From the NCBI RefSeq assembly GCF_013030265.1, contig NZ_WPZQ01000004.1, positions 1 to 64,000 of the forward strand: a stretch of 64,000 nt of DNA. Reading direction: 5' to 3'. The DNA is from Ruegeria arenilitoris. Its GTDB lineage: Bacteria; Pseudomonadota; Alphaproteobacteria; Rhodobacterales; Rhodobacteraceae. A program made the translations under genes and the position numbers. The notes under the pieces are model-generated. The model was not told the origin of the DNA and did no database searches. It saw nothing but the letters and a program-made list of their open reading frames with translations. Shown here piece after piece: positions 8,983 to 17,844 of this stretch. The stretch's first letter is position 1. The number at the start of each line of letters is the position of its first letter.

Positions 8983-10149
8983 ATGTCAAACCGCCTGACG
9001 CCGCTTGAGATCATGACCAAGCTGATCTCGTTCCCGACGGTGAGCCGCGACACCAACCTGCCGTTGGTCGAGTGGGTCGAAGGGTATCTGGACAGCCACG
9101 GGATCAAATCACATCGCTGGCCTGACCCGGATCAACCGCACAAGGCCGCCTTATTTGCCCATGTCGGCCCGTGGGAAGAGGGCGCTGTTGTTCTTTCGGG
9201 GCATACCGATGTTGTGCCGGTCGATGGTCAACCGTGGGACACCGATCCTTTTGTCGTTACCGAGAAAGACGGAAAGTACTTTGGTCGCGGTACCTGCGAT
9301 ATGAAGGGTTTCGATGCATTGGCCATTTGGGCTTTGGTCGAGGCGCAATATGCTGATGTTAAACGCCCGCTCCAGCTGGCGCTCAGCTTCGATGAAGAGA
9401 TCGGATGCACCGGCGCACCGCCGATGATCGTGGCGATGCAGGACGTATTGCCCAAAGGTTCAGCCGTTGTCGTTGGCGAACCTTCGATGATGCAGGCGGT
9501 AACCGGCCATAAAGGAGGTATCGGTTTCGATACCCATATCGTTGGGTTCGAGGTTCACAGCTCGATTATGCACACCGGCGTCAATGCGATCATGGAGGCC
9601 GCGCCTCTGATTGACTGGGCCAACGATCAGAATGCCCAAAACATGGCCGCTGAACCCAGCGATATCGCAGCAATCTTTGACCCGCCATGGACCACCTGCC
9701 ACGTGGGCATGATTCAAGGCGGTACGGCCCATAACATCACCGCCAAGGACTGCCGGTTCATGATGGATTTCCGCATGGTGCCGGGAGAGGCAGCCTCGCA
9801 ATGGGAAAGCGCTTATCTGCAAGAGGTTCGGAAAGCCGAGGAGCGTATGCAGAAAGTACACCCCGAAGCCCGCATCGAGATTTCTCAGAACTTTGCGGTA
9901 CCTGCCTTGGTCCCGGAACAGGATGGCGAGGCTGAGGCGCTTGTTAGGTCTTTGACCGGTGACAACGCGACCCATGTCGTGAGCTATGGTACAGAGGCCG
10001 GACAGTTTCAGGAGGCCGGGTATTCTGCCGTCATCTGTGGTCCGGGCGACATTGCACAGGCCCATCAGCCCAACGAGTTCATTACGATTGCACAATTTAA
10101 CGAAGGTCAAAAATTCATGGAACGTCTGCTGGAGAAGCTTGCCGGCTGA
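8983..10149 (+). CDS. ArgE/DapE-like M20 deacetylase (acetylornithine deacetylase type)
   Basis: 388 residues, the size of ArgE. Metal-site regions are visible: LSGHTDVVPVDGQPW with GRGTCDMKGFDA, then SFDEEIGCTGAP, and a C-terminal YGTEAGQFQEAGY plus HQPNEFI. This is a dinuclear zinc M20 amidase; acetylornithine deacetylase is the closest named activity. It starts 5 nt after the ATPase gene and so is co-transcribed with a peptide importer. It may act on imported N-acylated amino acids rather than in arginine biosynthesis. That substrate assignment is inference. Confidence 0.75.
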   Translation: MSNRLTPLEIMTKLISFPTVSRDTNLPLVEWVEGYLDSHGIKSHRWPDPDQPHKAALFAHVGPWEEGAVVLSGHTDVVPVDGQPWDTDPFVVTEKDGKYFGRGTCDMKGFDALAIWALVEAQYADVKRPLQLALSFDEEIGCTGAPPMIVAMQDVLPKGSAVVVGEPSMMQAVTGHKGGIGFDTHIVGFEVHSSIMHTGVNAIMEAAPLIDWANDQNAQNMAAEPSDIAAIFDPPWTTCHVGMIQGGTAHNITAKDCRFMMDFRMVPGEAASQWESAYLQEVRKAEERMQKVHPEARIEISQNFAVPALVPEQDGEAEALVRSLTGDNATHVVSYGTEAGQFQEAGYSAVICGPGDIAQAHQPNEFITIAQFNEGQKFMERLLEKLAG

Positions 10150-10206
10150 ACCGGGACGTAGCGTCTGAGTATTCGATTCAGGCAATAGCTTAAGGGAGGA
10201 CGAACA

Positions 10207-11373
10207 ATGCCCGTGAAGAACAGGCTTGCCGATATGCATGGCGAGATCACCAAGTGGCGCCGTCATCTGCACGCCCATCCCGAGCTGATGTATGACGTTC
10301 AGGAGACAGCTGCATTCGTAGTCGATCGGTTGAAAGAATTCGGTGTCGATGAGATCACCCCGGGGATCGGAAAGACCGGGGTTGTGGCTGTTATTCGGGG
10401 CAAGACTGATACCAAGGGGCGAGTGGTCGGGCTGCGGGCAGATATGGATGCTCTGCCGATCGAAGAAGCCACCGGATTGGACTATGCCTCAACCGTTTCG
10501 GGCAAGATGCATGCGTGTGGTCATGACGGCCATACCTCGATGCTGTTGGGGGCCGCGCAATATCTGGCTGAGACCCGGAATTTCGACGGCACGGTCGTTC
10601 TGATTTTCCAGCCCGCAGAAGAGGGTGGAGCCGGTGGTCTGGCAATGTGTCAGGACGGGCTTATGGAGCGTTGGGGAATTCAGGAAGTTTACGGCATGCA
10701 CAACATGCCGGGTCTTCCGGTTGGTGAGTTCGCTATCCGGCCTGGTGCTCTGCTTGCGTCCTCGGATGAATTCGAGATCGTTGTGACCGGGAAGGGTGGG
10801 CACGCCGCTGCCCCCCATGATGCCGTGGATACGACGCTTGTGGCCTCACACATCGTGGTGGCATTGCAGTCGGTTGTGTCGCGTACGGTTGACCCGATCA
10901 AACGTGTTGTTCTGACGGTTGGCACTTTTGACACTGACAGCGTCGCATCAAATGTGATTGCGCATACGGTCCGGTTGCAGGGGACTGTCAGAACGCTGGA
11001 TCCCGAATACCGCAAAATTGCAGAAGAGCGCGTGCGCAGGATTGGCGAGGATATGGCCTCGGCCTTTGGCGCCGAAGCTAAGGTGACTTGGACACCGGGA
11101 TATCCGGCTACCGTCAATTCAGATGCTGAGACTGCGTTTGCAGCCGAGGCGGCAGAGGCTGTGGCGGGCAAAGTCAACGACAACACTGATCCGATCATGC
11201 CCTCTGAAGATTTCGCCTACATGCTTGAAGAACGGCCAGGAGCCTACATCTTCATTGGGAACGGGGATACGGCGATGTGCCATCACCCGGAATACAACTT
11301 TGATGACGACGCGATTCCCGCCGGGTGCAGCTGGTTTGCTGAACTGGTGGAACGACGAATGCCAGTGGCATAA
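10207..11373 (+). CDS. M20D amidohydrolase (hippurate hydrolase-like), paralog 1
   Basis: 388 residues, of the aminoacylase/hippurate hydrolase/IAA-amino-acid hydrolase family (cytosolic metal-dependent amidase). Visible: GLRADMDALPIEEATG near residue 80, MHACGHDGHT at about 100, QPAEEGGAGG at about 135, MHNMPG at about 160 and GGHAAAPHDAVDTT in the dimerisation domain. A GGGAGGA ribosome site precedes the ATG. It is the most diverged of three tandem paralogs (about 18-22 bp between genes). It lacks a signal peptide, so it works on imported acyl-amino acids or peptides. Exact substrate unknown. Confidence 0.82.
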   Translation: MPVKNRLADMHGEITKWRRHLHAHPELMYDVQETAAFVVDRLKEFGVDEITPGIGKTGVVAVIRGKTDTKGRVVGLRADMDALPIEEATGLDYASTVSGKMHACGHDGHTSMLLGAAQYLAETRNFDGTVVLIFQPAEEGGAGGLAMCQDGLMERWGIQEVYGMHNMPGLPVGEFAIRPGALLASSDEFEIVVTGKGGHAAAPHDAVDTTLVASHIVVALQSVVSRTVDPIKRVVLTVGTFDTDSVASNVIAHTVRLQGTVRTLDPEYRKIAEERVRRIGEDMASAFGAEAKVTWTPGYPATVNSDAETAFAAEAAEAVAGKVNDNTDPIMPSEDFAYMLEERPGAYIFIGNGDTAMCHHPEYNFDDDAIPAGCSWFAELVERRMPVA

Positions 11374-11390
11374 TCACAGGGGAGAATGAC

Positions 11391-12554
11391 ATGCCGATCA
11401 AGAACCGTCTCGCTGAAATGCACGATGAAATCACCGGCTGGCGGCGTGACATTCACCAACACCCCGAAATTCTATATGACACACACCGCACCAGCGCTTT
11501 GGTGGCCGATAAACTCCGCGCGTTTGGATGTGACGAGGTAGTCACCGGTATTGGTCGCACCGGCGTGGTCGGCGTGATCAAGGGTAAGGCAGACACTCAG
11601 GACCGCGTTATCGGGTTGCGTGCTGATATGGACGCGCTGCCGATGCAGGAGCAGACCGGTCTGGACTATGCCTCGCAGACGCCGAATGCCATGCATGCCT
11701 GTGGTCACGATGGTCACACAGCTATGGTTCTGGGTACTGCAAAATATCTGGCTGAAACGCGAAACTTCGACGGAACAGCGATCGTGATATTCCAACCCGC
11801 CGAAGAAGGCGGGAACGGGGCCGAAGCGATGTGCAAGGATGGCCTGATGGACCGGTTCGGCATTCAGGAAGTCTATGCCATGCACAACGTGCCGGGTGTA
11901 CCGACAGGCCAATTTGCTATTCGGTCAGGCCCATTGCTTGCAGCGGCAGATGAGTTCGATATTCATCTCGAAGGTCATGGTGGTCACGCTGCCAAGCCAC
12001 ACGATACCGTGGATACCACTGTGATGCTGTCCCAACTTGTTGTTGCTTTACAGACAGTTGTGTCGCGTAACTCTGACCCGATCCAGCAAGGTGTATTGTC
12101 GGTCACCTCTGTAGAGACGTCCTCGAAAGCCTTTAACGTGATTCCGCAATCTGCCCGTGTGCGGGGTACTGTGCGCACCCATTCCAATGAGATGCGCGAC
12201 CTGATCGAAAAGCGCCTGACAGAGATCACAGAAGGTGTTGCCGCCACCATGGGGGGAACCGCGACTGTGACCTATACCCGCGGCGTTCCAGTCACGATCA
12301 ACGCCGAGGAACAGACAGGCTATGCCGAAGAGGCAGCGATTTCTGTGGGCGGCAGCTGTGCCGAGGCGCCGATGGTCATGGGGGGCGAGGATTTTTCTTT
12401 CATGCTCGAGGAACGCCCAGGTGCCTTCATTGTTTTGGGTAACGGAGACAGCGCCGGGCTGCACCATCCGGAATACAATTTTAACGACGAAATCATCCCG
12501 ATCGGATGCTCGTGGTTTGCAGAAATGGTTGAGCGCCGCATGCCGGCGGCTTGA
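11391..12554 (+). CDS. M20D amidohydrolase (hippurate hydrolase-like), paralog 2
   Basis: 387 residues, collinear with its two neighbours. Same metal-binding landmarks: GLRADMDALPMQEQTG, MHACGHDGHT, QPAEEGGNGAEAM, MHNVPGVPTG and GGHAAKPHDTVDTT. The N-terminal block is shared nearly word for word with paralog 3 (RRDIH...PEIL, RTSALV, GCDEVV, GIGRTGVVGVIKGK), so these two are probably the most recent duplication. GGGGAG lies upstream of the ATG. Cytosolic amide hydrolase; substrate specificity presumably differs from the siblings but cannot be read. Confidence 0.82.
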   Translation: MPIKNRLAEMHDEITGWRRDIHQHPEILYDTHRTSALVADKLRAFGCDEVVTGIGRTGVVGVIKGKADTQDRVIGLRADMDALPMQEQTGLDYASQTPNAMHACGHDGHTAMVLGTAKYLAETRNFDGTAIVIFQPAEEGGNGAEAMCKDGLMDRFGIQEVYAMHNVPGVPTGQFAIRSGPLLAAADEFDIHLEGHGGHAAKPHDTVDTTVMLSQLVVALQTVVSRNSDPIQQGVLSVTSVETSSKAFNVIPQSARVRGTVRTHSNEMRDLIEKRLTEITEGVAATMGGTATVTYTRGVPVTINAEEQTGYAEEAAISVGGSCAEAPMVMGGEDFSFMLEERPGAFIVLGNGDSAGLHHPEYNFNDEIIPIGCSWFAEMVERRMPAA

Positions 12555-12576
12555 ACTGAATTAGGAGAGAGAAGAG

Positions 12577-13740
12577 ATGCCAGTTAAGAACCGCTTTGCC
12601 GAATTACAGGACGAAATCACTGCATGGCGACGCGACATTCACGAAAACCCTGAAATCCTGTTTGAAACCCATCGTACCAGCGCATTGGTTGAGGAAAAGC
12701 TGAAGGAATTTGGCTGTGATGAGGTTGTTTCCGGAATTGGCCGCACAGGGGTTGTGGGCGTTATCAAGGGAAAATCCGATAGCAAGGGCAAGGTGATTGG
12801 TCTGCGTGCGGATATGGACGCCCTGCCGATCCACGAGGCAACCGGTGTTGAATATGCATCGAAGACGCCAGGCGCAATGCACGCCTGTGGCCATGACGGA
12901 CATACTGCGATGCTGCTGGGGGCAGCAAAGTATCTGGCCGAGACCCGTAATTTCGACGGGACTGTGGTTGTGATCTTCCAGCCCGCCGAAGAAGGTGGCG
13001 GCGGTGGTCGCGAGATGTGCGAAGACGGCATGATGGACCGCTGGAACATTCAGGAAGTCTATGGAATGCACAACTGGCCGGGTAAACCGGTTGGCAGCTT
13101 CTCGATCCGCCCGGGGGCGTTCTTTGCCGCCACTGACCAGTTCGATATCACGTTCGAGGGGCGCGGTGGTCACGCAGCCAAACCTCACGAGACGGTGGAT
13201 ACGACAATTATCGCAGCCAAGGCTGTCTTGGCGCTGCAGACCATTGCATCGCGTAATGCTGACCCAATCGATCAGGTCGTCGTCTCGGTAACTTCGTTTG
13301 AATCCTCGTCTAAGGCGTTCAACGTGATCCCGCAAAAAGTGCAGATCAAAGGCACTGTGCGTACGATGAGCAAAGATATGCGCGATCTTGCCGAACAACG
13401 GATCAACGAAATCTGCAACGGTATCGCAGCGACCTTTGGCGGCACAGCTGATGTCACTTATATTCGCGGCTATCCGGTCATGGTGAACAGCGAAGACCAG
13501 ACCGACTTCGCAGCCGATGTTGCCCGATCGGTCGCAGGCGAATGTGAAGAGGCACCTCTGGTTATGGGGGGCGAGGATTTTGCATTCATGCTTGAGGAGC
13601 GTCCGGGTGCATATATTCTGGTGGGCAATGGCGACACGGCCATGGTGCACCATCCGGAATACAACTTTAATGACGAGGCGATCCCCGCCGGGTGCAGCTG
13701 GTGGGCTGAAATCGTCGAACAGCGGATGCCTGCTGCATAA
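12577..13740 (+). CDS. M20D amidohydrolase (hippurate hydrolase-like), paralog 3
   Basis: 387 residues, last gene of the operon. Landmarks: GLRADMDALPIHEATG, MHACGHDGHT, QPAEEGGGGGREM, MHNWPGKPVG (Trp where the siblings have Met or Val) and GGHAAKPHETVDTT. The C-terminal region VMGGEDFAFMLEERPGAY matches the family. Residue changes around the MHN(W/M/V)PG and (R/S)GA(F/L) region are where one would look for altered acyl or amino-acid preference. A strong hairpin terminator follows at 13773. Confidence 0.82.
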   Translation: MPVKNRFAELQDEITAWRRDIHENPEILFETHRTSALVEEKLKEFGCDEVVSGIGRTGVVGVIKGKSDSKGKVIGLRADMDALPIHEATGVEYASKTPGAMHACGHDGHTAMLLGAAKYLAETRNFDGTVVVIFQPAEEGGGGGREMCEDGMMDRWNIQEVYGMHNWPGKPVGSFSIRPGAFFAATDQFDITFEGRGGHAAKPHETVDTTIIAAKAVLALQTIASRNADPIDQVVVSVTSFESSSKAFNVIPQKVQIKGTVRTMSKDMRDLAEQRINEICNGIAATFGGTADVTYIRGYPVMVNSEDQTDFAADVARSVAGECEEAPLVMGGEDFAFMLEERPGAYILVGNGDTAMVHHPEYNFNDEAIPAGCSWWAEIVEQRMPAA

Positions 13741-13772
13741 CCATCTGGGGCGGGATTCACCTCAGTACTCAG

Positions 13773-13809
13773 GCCCGGTGACTGATGAAGTTGCCGGGCT
13801 TTCTATTTC
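13773..13809 (+). terminator. Intrinsic terminator after the amidohydrolase operon
   Basis: Arms gcccggtgac and gttgccgggc form a 10-bp stem (two wobble pairs) with a 7-nt loop, followed by TTTCTATTT. It lies between convergent genes and may serve both. Confidence 0.7.
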
Positions 13810-15101
13810 AGGTCGAGTTTCTCGCACAACGCATCAATGACACCATCGAGTGCGGATTTCTGGGTGTTCACACAAGCGCCCGCCGCGTTTCTGGCGTCGA
13901 TCAGAGCAGCGTCATCCGATAGCCAATGGGCCACTGCATCTGTCAGTTCCTTGCTTGATTGAACTTCGACCGCTCCTCCGGCTTCGACCAGCGGGGCGAA
14001 GGTTTCAGCAAAGTTGTAATAGCCCGGCCCGGTGATGACTGCGGCACCTGCCTGCGCTGGTTCGAACGGGTTGTGGCCCCCGATTTCCTTAAGCGATCCG
14101 CCAAGAAACACGACAGGGCACAACGCGTACCATGTGCCGGTCTCTCCAAGCGTATCCGCAACATAGACCTGTGTGTTTGCGGTGATCTCATCACCCGTGC
14201 TGCGAAGCGCGAAAGATAATTCGGCAGTACTTACAAGCCCGGTCACTTCATCACGCCGTTCTGGGTGGCGTGGGATCAGCAGCAGCAGCAAATTGGGCCA
14301 GAGCTTTAGCAGTTCCTTGTGGGCCGCGAGAACCGTTTCTTCTTCGCCTGCATGTGTCGAACTGGCGATCCACACGGGTCGTCCATCCAACTGACGTCGA
14401 ATATCGGCCAACGTCGCCTCATCCACCGGTAATGGGTCAGACATAGCCTTGAGGTTCGTGCCGGGATGTACCCGGTCCGCCGGGGCACCCATTGCGATCA
14501 GATTGGTCGCGGTTCTATCGTTTTGCGTCAGGAATAGCTGAAAATGATCTAATATGTATCGCGCCGTTTTGGGGCGTTTTTTCCAACCTTCCACTGATTT
14601 TTCAGAAAGTCGAGCATTCAGCAGCGCGAGCGGTGTGCCGCTATTGGCGTTTTCAACAATGAGTCTTGGCCAGATCTCGCTTTCAACAAAGATGCCAGCG
14701 TCAGGTCTCCAATGCTCCAGAAAACGATGAACGGGGCCGCCCGTATCCAGCGGCGGGTATTGGTGGCGCGTACGCGGCGGCATACGCTTTTCGATCAACG
14801 CCGCAGAGGTTGGTGTGCCTGATGTGATCAGGAATTCTGCATCTGGCAGGCGCTGACCAAGGCGTTTGATCAGGCTGAGGACCGACAGGCTCTCTCCGAC
14901 GCTGGCTGCGTGAAACCAGATCAGCGTTTGGTTCGGGCGGGGCAGGGTGGCATACCCAAGGCGCTCTCTTTGGCGATCATTTGAAACGCCAGCCGTTTCC
15001 AGTTTGCTGCGTACAGTGCGCCATGCCAGGGGTGCTAGTACAGAGGTCAGGCCGCAGTACAGCTGGTACAGCAGCGTGGGTCGGCCTTCCTGATCTGACA
15101 T
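13803..15101 (-). CDS. waaA: 3-deoxy-D-manno-octulosonic acid (Kdo) transferase
   Basis: 432 residues, the typical length of WaaA/KdtA, which attaches Kdo from CMP-Kdo to lipid A precursor on the cytoplasmic face of the inner membrane. The N-terminal segment has the family landmarks WFHAASVGE and FLITSGTPT, then FVESEIWPRL. The middle has LLNARLSEKS, and the C-terminal glycosyltransferase half has SSTHAGEEE, PRHPERRDEV and FLGGSLKEIGGHNPFEPA. The start ATG at 15101 lies 1 nt after the moaA stop codon, so the two genes probably share a transcript although functionally unrelated. Confidence 0.93.
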   Translation of the reverse strand: MSDQEGRPTLLYQLYCGLTSVLAPLAWRTVRSKLETAGVSNDRQRERLGYATLPRPNQTLIWFHAASVGESLSVLSLIKRLGQRLPDAEFLITSGTPTSAALIEKRMPPRTRHQYPPLDTGGPVHRFLEHWRPDAGIFVESEIWPRLIVENANSGTPLALLNARLSEKSVEGWKKRPKTARYILDHFQLFLTQNDRTATNLIAMGAPADRVHPGTNLKAMSDPLPVDEATLADIRRQLDGRPVWIASSTHAGEEETVLAAHKELLKLWPNLLLLLIPRHPERRDEVTGLVSTAELSFALRSTGDEITANTQVYVADTLGETGTWYALCPVVFLGGSLKEIGGHNPFEPAQAGAAVITGPGYYNFAETFAPLVEAGGAVEVQSSKELTDAVAHWLSDDAALIDARNAAGACVNTQKSALDGVIDALCEKLDLK

Positions 15102-15102
15102 T

Positions 15103-16110
15103 TCAGCCGCCTGTATGGCTCATATGACGGCTCATCTGACCGTCGACTGATTGGCGGGAATAATCAAAGTCATGCCCCTTGGGCTTGAGGTTGATCGCAG
15201 CCCGGATCGCATTCTCGAGCGGTTCTTCCGTATCGGGATAATCACGCAAAGGCCCGCGGAGATCTGCCATATCTTCCTGACCAAGGCACATGTACAGCTC
15301 ACCGGTACAAGTCAGACGAACGCGATTGCAGCTTTCGCAGAAATTGTGGCTGAGCGGGGTAATGAAACCGATCTTCTGCCCGGTATCTTCAAGGCGGACA
15401 TAGCGCGCGGGACCGCCGGTGCGCTCTGCCAGATCCGTGACCTGATAATGGTTTTCATACTCGGCGCGTACATCCTTGAGGGACCAGTATTGGTCCAGCC
15501 GGTCTTCGTTACCGATGTCCCCCATAGGCATGACCTCGATCCAAGTCAGATCCATGTCACGCTCGGCGCACCATTCGGTGATGTGGGGCAATTCTTCTTC
15601 GTTGAACCCCTTTAGAGCAACAGCGTTGATCTTGATCCGAAGCCCTGCTTTCTGAGCGGCATCGATGCCGTTGAGTACCTGCTTTAGCCGCCCCCAGCGC
15701 GTGACTTTGGCGAACTTGTCTTCGTCAAGCGTATCCAGCGAAACATTCACACGACGAACACCGGCGGCATAAAGATCATCGGCAAAACGTGACAGCTGCG
15801 ATCCGTTCGTGGTCAGTGTCAATTCTTTGAGAGCACCGCTTTCCAGATGCCGGGTCATGGAGTTGAAGAACGTCATTATGTTACGGCGCACCAGAGGTTC
15901 ACCGCCAGTAATGCGGAGTTTTTCAACTCCCATCTTCACAAAGGTCGAGCACATGCGATCCAGCTCTTCCAGCGTCAGCAGCTCTTTCTTGGGCAGAAAG
16001 GTCATATTTTCCGACATGCAATAGACGCAGCGAAAGTCGCAGCGGTCCGTTACAGAGACGCGGAGATAGGTGATTGCACGTGCAAATGGGTCGATAAGCG
16101 GAGCGGTCAT
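15103..16110 (-). CDS. moaA: GTP 3',8-cyclase (molybdenum cofactor biosynthesis)
   Basis: 335 residues; radical-SAM enzyme for the first step of molybdopterin synthesis, GTP to 3',8-cyclo-7,8-dihydro-GTP. Seen: N-terminal [11 protein letters not shown] (CX3CX2C for the SAM [4Fe-4S] cluster), [12 protein letters not shown] and VSLDTLD. The C-terminal cluster is [18 protein letters not shown] (CX2CX13C). The protein ends in Gly-Gly, the conserved tail needed for catalysis. No other moa gene is in the window. Confidence 0.95.
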   Translation of the reverse strand: MTAPLIDPFARAITYLRVSVTDRCDFRCVYCMSENMTFLPKKELLTLEELDRMCSTFVKMGVEKLRITGGEPLVRRNIMTFFNSMTRHLESGALKELTLTTNGSQLSRFADDLYAAGVRRVNVSLDTLDEDKFAKVTRWGRLKQVLNGIDAAQKAGLRIKINAVALKGFNEEELPHITEWCAERDMDLTWIEVMPMGDIGNEDRLDQYWSLKDVRAEYENHYQVTDLAERTGGPARYVRLEDTGQKIGFITPLSHNFCESCNRVRLTCTGELYMCLGQEDMADLRGPLRDYPDTEEPLENAIRAAINLKPKGHDFDYSRQSVDGQMSRHMSHTGG

Positions 16111-16200
16111 GCGTCATAGGTAAAGCGGCGACTGGTCAGCGGCAAGTGTGAACTACGCTTTTGGCTGGTGCAGATGCGCGCAGGGCGATAGGTTTCGGGT

Positions 16201-16617
16201 ATGAGAAATGCGTTATTGGTAACATGCGTTCTGCTTGCGGGATGCGATACGGTGCGGTCGGCGTCAGATCGTGTGTTTGGCGGGTCAGACAAGCCTGCCC
16301 AAGCTGAACCCACGGTGGTTGAAGACGCAGTAGAGCCACAGCCTGCTTCGGCTGCCAGTGTTGGCTGGACAGGCGCCAAAACGACGATTGCGGGGTTGGG
16401 GGACCCCAATAAAGGCGGTCGGTGGTTGGAAACCCCATTGGTGGATACAGAGGTGACTGCGCGTGTTGTGGTGCCCAAAACCGGTGCGCAGGCCTATATC
16501 ACTCTGGTTCCCGTTCCAGGCCCTGAAGGGGGCGGCAGCCGCTTGTCGGTGGATGCAATGCGGGCCTTGTTGATACCCTTTGACGAACTCGTCGAGCTGG
16601 AAGTCTATTCCAACTAA
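16201..16617 (+). CDS. Putative small lipoprotein
   Basis: 138 residues with a lipoprotein signal: MRNALLVTCVLLAGC, lipobox LLAGC with Cys15. After an acidic Ala/Pro-rich linker there is a domain with KTTIAGLGDPNKGGRWLETP and an alternating hydrophobic C-terminus. I do not recognise a named family with confidence. Its stop codon interlocks with the stop of the convergent AlkD-like gene (shared bases 16614-16617). A role in the envelope is inferred only from the signal. Confidence 0.6.
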   Translation: MRNALLVTCVLLAGCDTVRSASDRVFGGSDKPAQAEPTVVEDAVEPQPASAASVGWTGAKTTIAGLGDPNKGGRWLETPLVDTEVTARVVVPKTGAQAYITLVPVPGPEGGGSRLSVDAMRALLIPFDELVELEVYSN

Positions 16618-17291
16618 TCCTTCAGATATTTGCCTGCTTCTTTTCGAGCGAATGGCTTCATCGCGTCGCCATGCTTTGCCAGAAATGCGCGGACGCGTTC
16701 GGGGTCGTGTTTTGAAAGATCCCGAAGCCACCAGGCAACGGATTTCTGGATGAACCAATCCCGGTCGGGCACATATCCGGCGGCCCAGCCCAAGATGCGA
16801 TCACGCCGTTGCAGGTCATCGGGTTTTGGGTGGTTCTGTTTTGTCCAGGGCAGGGTGGCCACCAATGCAGCGCGGCGTGTCCACATTTGATCCGATTTAG
16901 TCCAGTCCTCGACCTGATCGAGGCGCTGCGGGTCCGCGCTCAGACGTTTTTGCATCGCCATGCAGGCGTGATCCGCCATTGCCCATGCATCAAAATCCGG
17001 TACCCAGCTTTGCAACAGTTCCCAGACCGCTTCATCCGGGCGAATTCTGGCCTGCGTCAGCAGTTTAGCTGCTGCAAGCCGCCCTTCGTGAATATTGGTC
17101 TGCCACAGGGCACTGGCCAATTCCACTCGGGCGGGCACGTCCAACTCCTGTCGCCAGACTTTGGTCAGGTCGTTCAGTATGGGGTTGGTGACACCCAGAT
17201 ATGGTCGTTCCACCTTATGATACGCCGCCAACTGCTCGGCGCGTTCAGTATCAGCATGGGCTTTAATCTGATCGAGATGAGCGTCCAGCAT
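16614..17291 (-). CDS. DNA alkylation repair protein, AlkD-like
   Basis: 225 residues from ATG 17291, 7 nt after the preceding stop. Helical-repeat protein of the AlkD/ALK family, which excises alkylated purines. Landmarks: YLGVTNP, ALWQTNIHEGRLAAAKLL, LQSWVPDFDAWAMAD, ALVATLPWTK, DRDWFIQKSVAWWLRDLS and FLAKHGD near the C-terminus. The conserved aromatic and Asp positions seem present, but catalytic competence was not tested. An in-frame ATG at 17327 would give 12 more residues and overlap the upstream gene. Confidence 0.75.
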   Translation of the reverse strand: MLDAHLDQIKAHADTERAEQLAAYHKVERPYLGVTNPILNDLTKVWRQELDVPARVELASALWQTNIHEGRLAAAKLLTQARIRPDEAVWELLQSWVPDFDAWAMADHACMAMQKRLSADPQRLDQVEDWTKSDQMWTRRAALVATLPWTKQNHPKPDDLQRRDRILGWAAGYVPDRDWFIQKSVAWWLRDLSKHDPERVRAFLAKHGDAMKPFARKEAGKYLKD

Positions 17292-17298
17292 CGTCTGA

Positions 17299-17841
17299 TC
17301 AGACCTGACTGCGCGTAGGTTTACCATCAATGGTCTGGTGGTTTTTCTCGACCCAATAGGCGCGGATGTCGTCATCAGACTTGCTATCAACCCATTTCTG
17401 CATCGTATCCCGTTCAGACTGATATTCCATAAACGGAACGGCATAACCGCATGAGGTCTGAACGATATCGATGCTCAGGTCATATATTTGGCGAGCACTG
17501 CGATGATCTGGAAACAGCGCTTTGAGTTCTTCCCAGTCACGATCACCTTCGTGGATTGTTTGTGCCGTACCATAGGTACGCAAAATCAACGGCCGTGTGG
17601 TGAAGGAACACCACATGAGCGTCATGCGATTGACTTCAAGCAGATGACCAGCGGTTTCGTTCCCGCTGCCAGTCAGGTTCATCCAGACAATTCGGTTGGG
17701 CCCTAATACCCGCAATGAATCCATCCCCTTGGGCGAGATGTTGACGCGCCCGTCTGTTCCGGCAGTACCGACGAAGAACATGTGCTGCTCTTCGATGAAC
17801 TTTTGATGTGGCGGGTCAAACTGCGGGAACTGTTTAGCCAT
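17299..17841 (-). CDS. Pyridoxamine 5'-phosphate oxidase family flavoprotein
   Basis: 180 residues of the PNPOx-like split-barrel fold, probably binding FMN or a related flavin. The N-terminal half has FIEEQHMFFVGTAGTDGRVNISPKG, broken by the usual variation, followed by NRIVWMNLTGSGNETAGHL. This subgroup (general stress or uncharacterised oxidase) is distinct from the B6-biosynthetic PdxH. Preceded by glmS with a 3-nt gap, so it is probably co-transcribed. Substrate unknown. Confidence 0.75.
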   Translation of the reverse strand: MAKQFPQFDPPHQKFIEEQHMFFVGTAGTDGRVNISPKGMDSLRVLGPNRIVWMNLTGSGNETAGHLLEVNRMTLMWCSFTTRPLILRTYGTAQTIHEGDRDWEELKALFPDHRSARQIYDLSIDIVQTSCGYAVPFMEYQSERDTMQKWVDSKSDDDIRAYWVEKNHQTIDGKPTRSQV

Positions 17842-17844
17842 GGG

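Noticed and set aside
12604-13653. Minus-strand frame of 349 codons
   Set aside because: Shadow of the third M20D amidohydrolase; sequence low in recognisable motifs.
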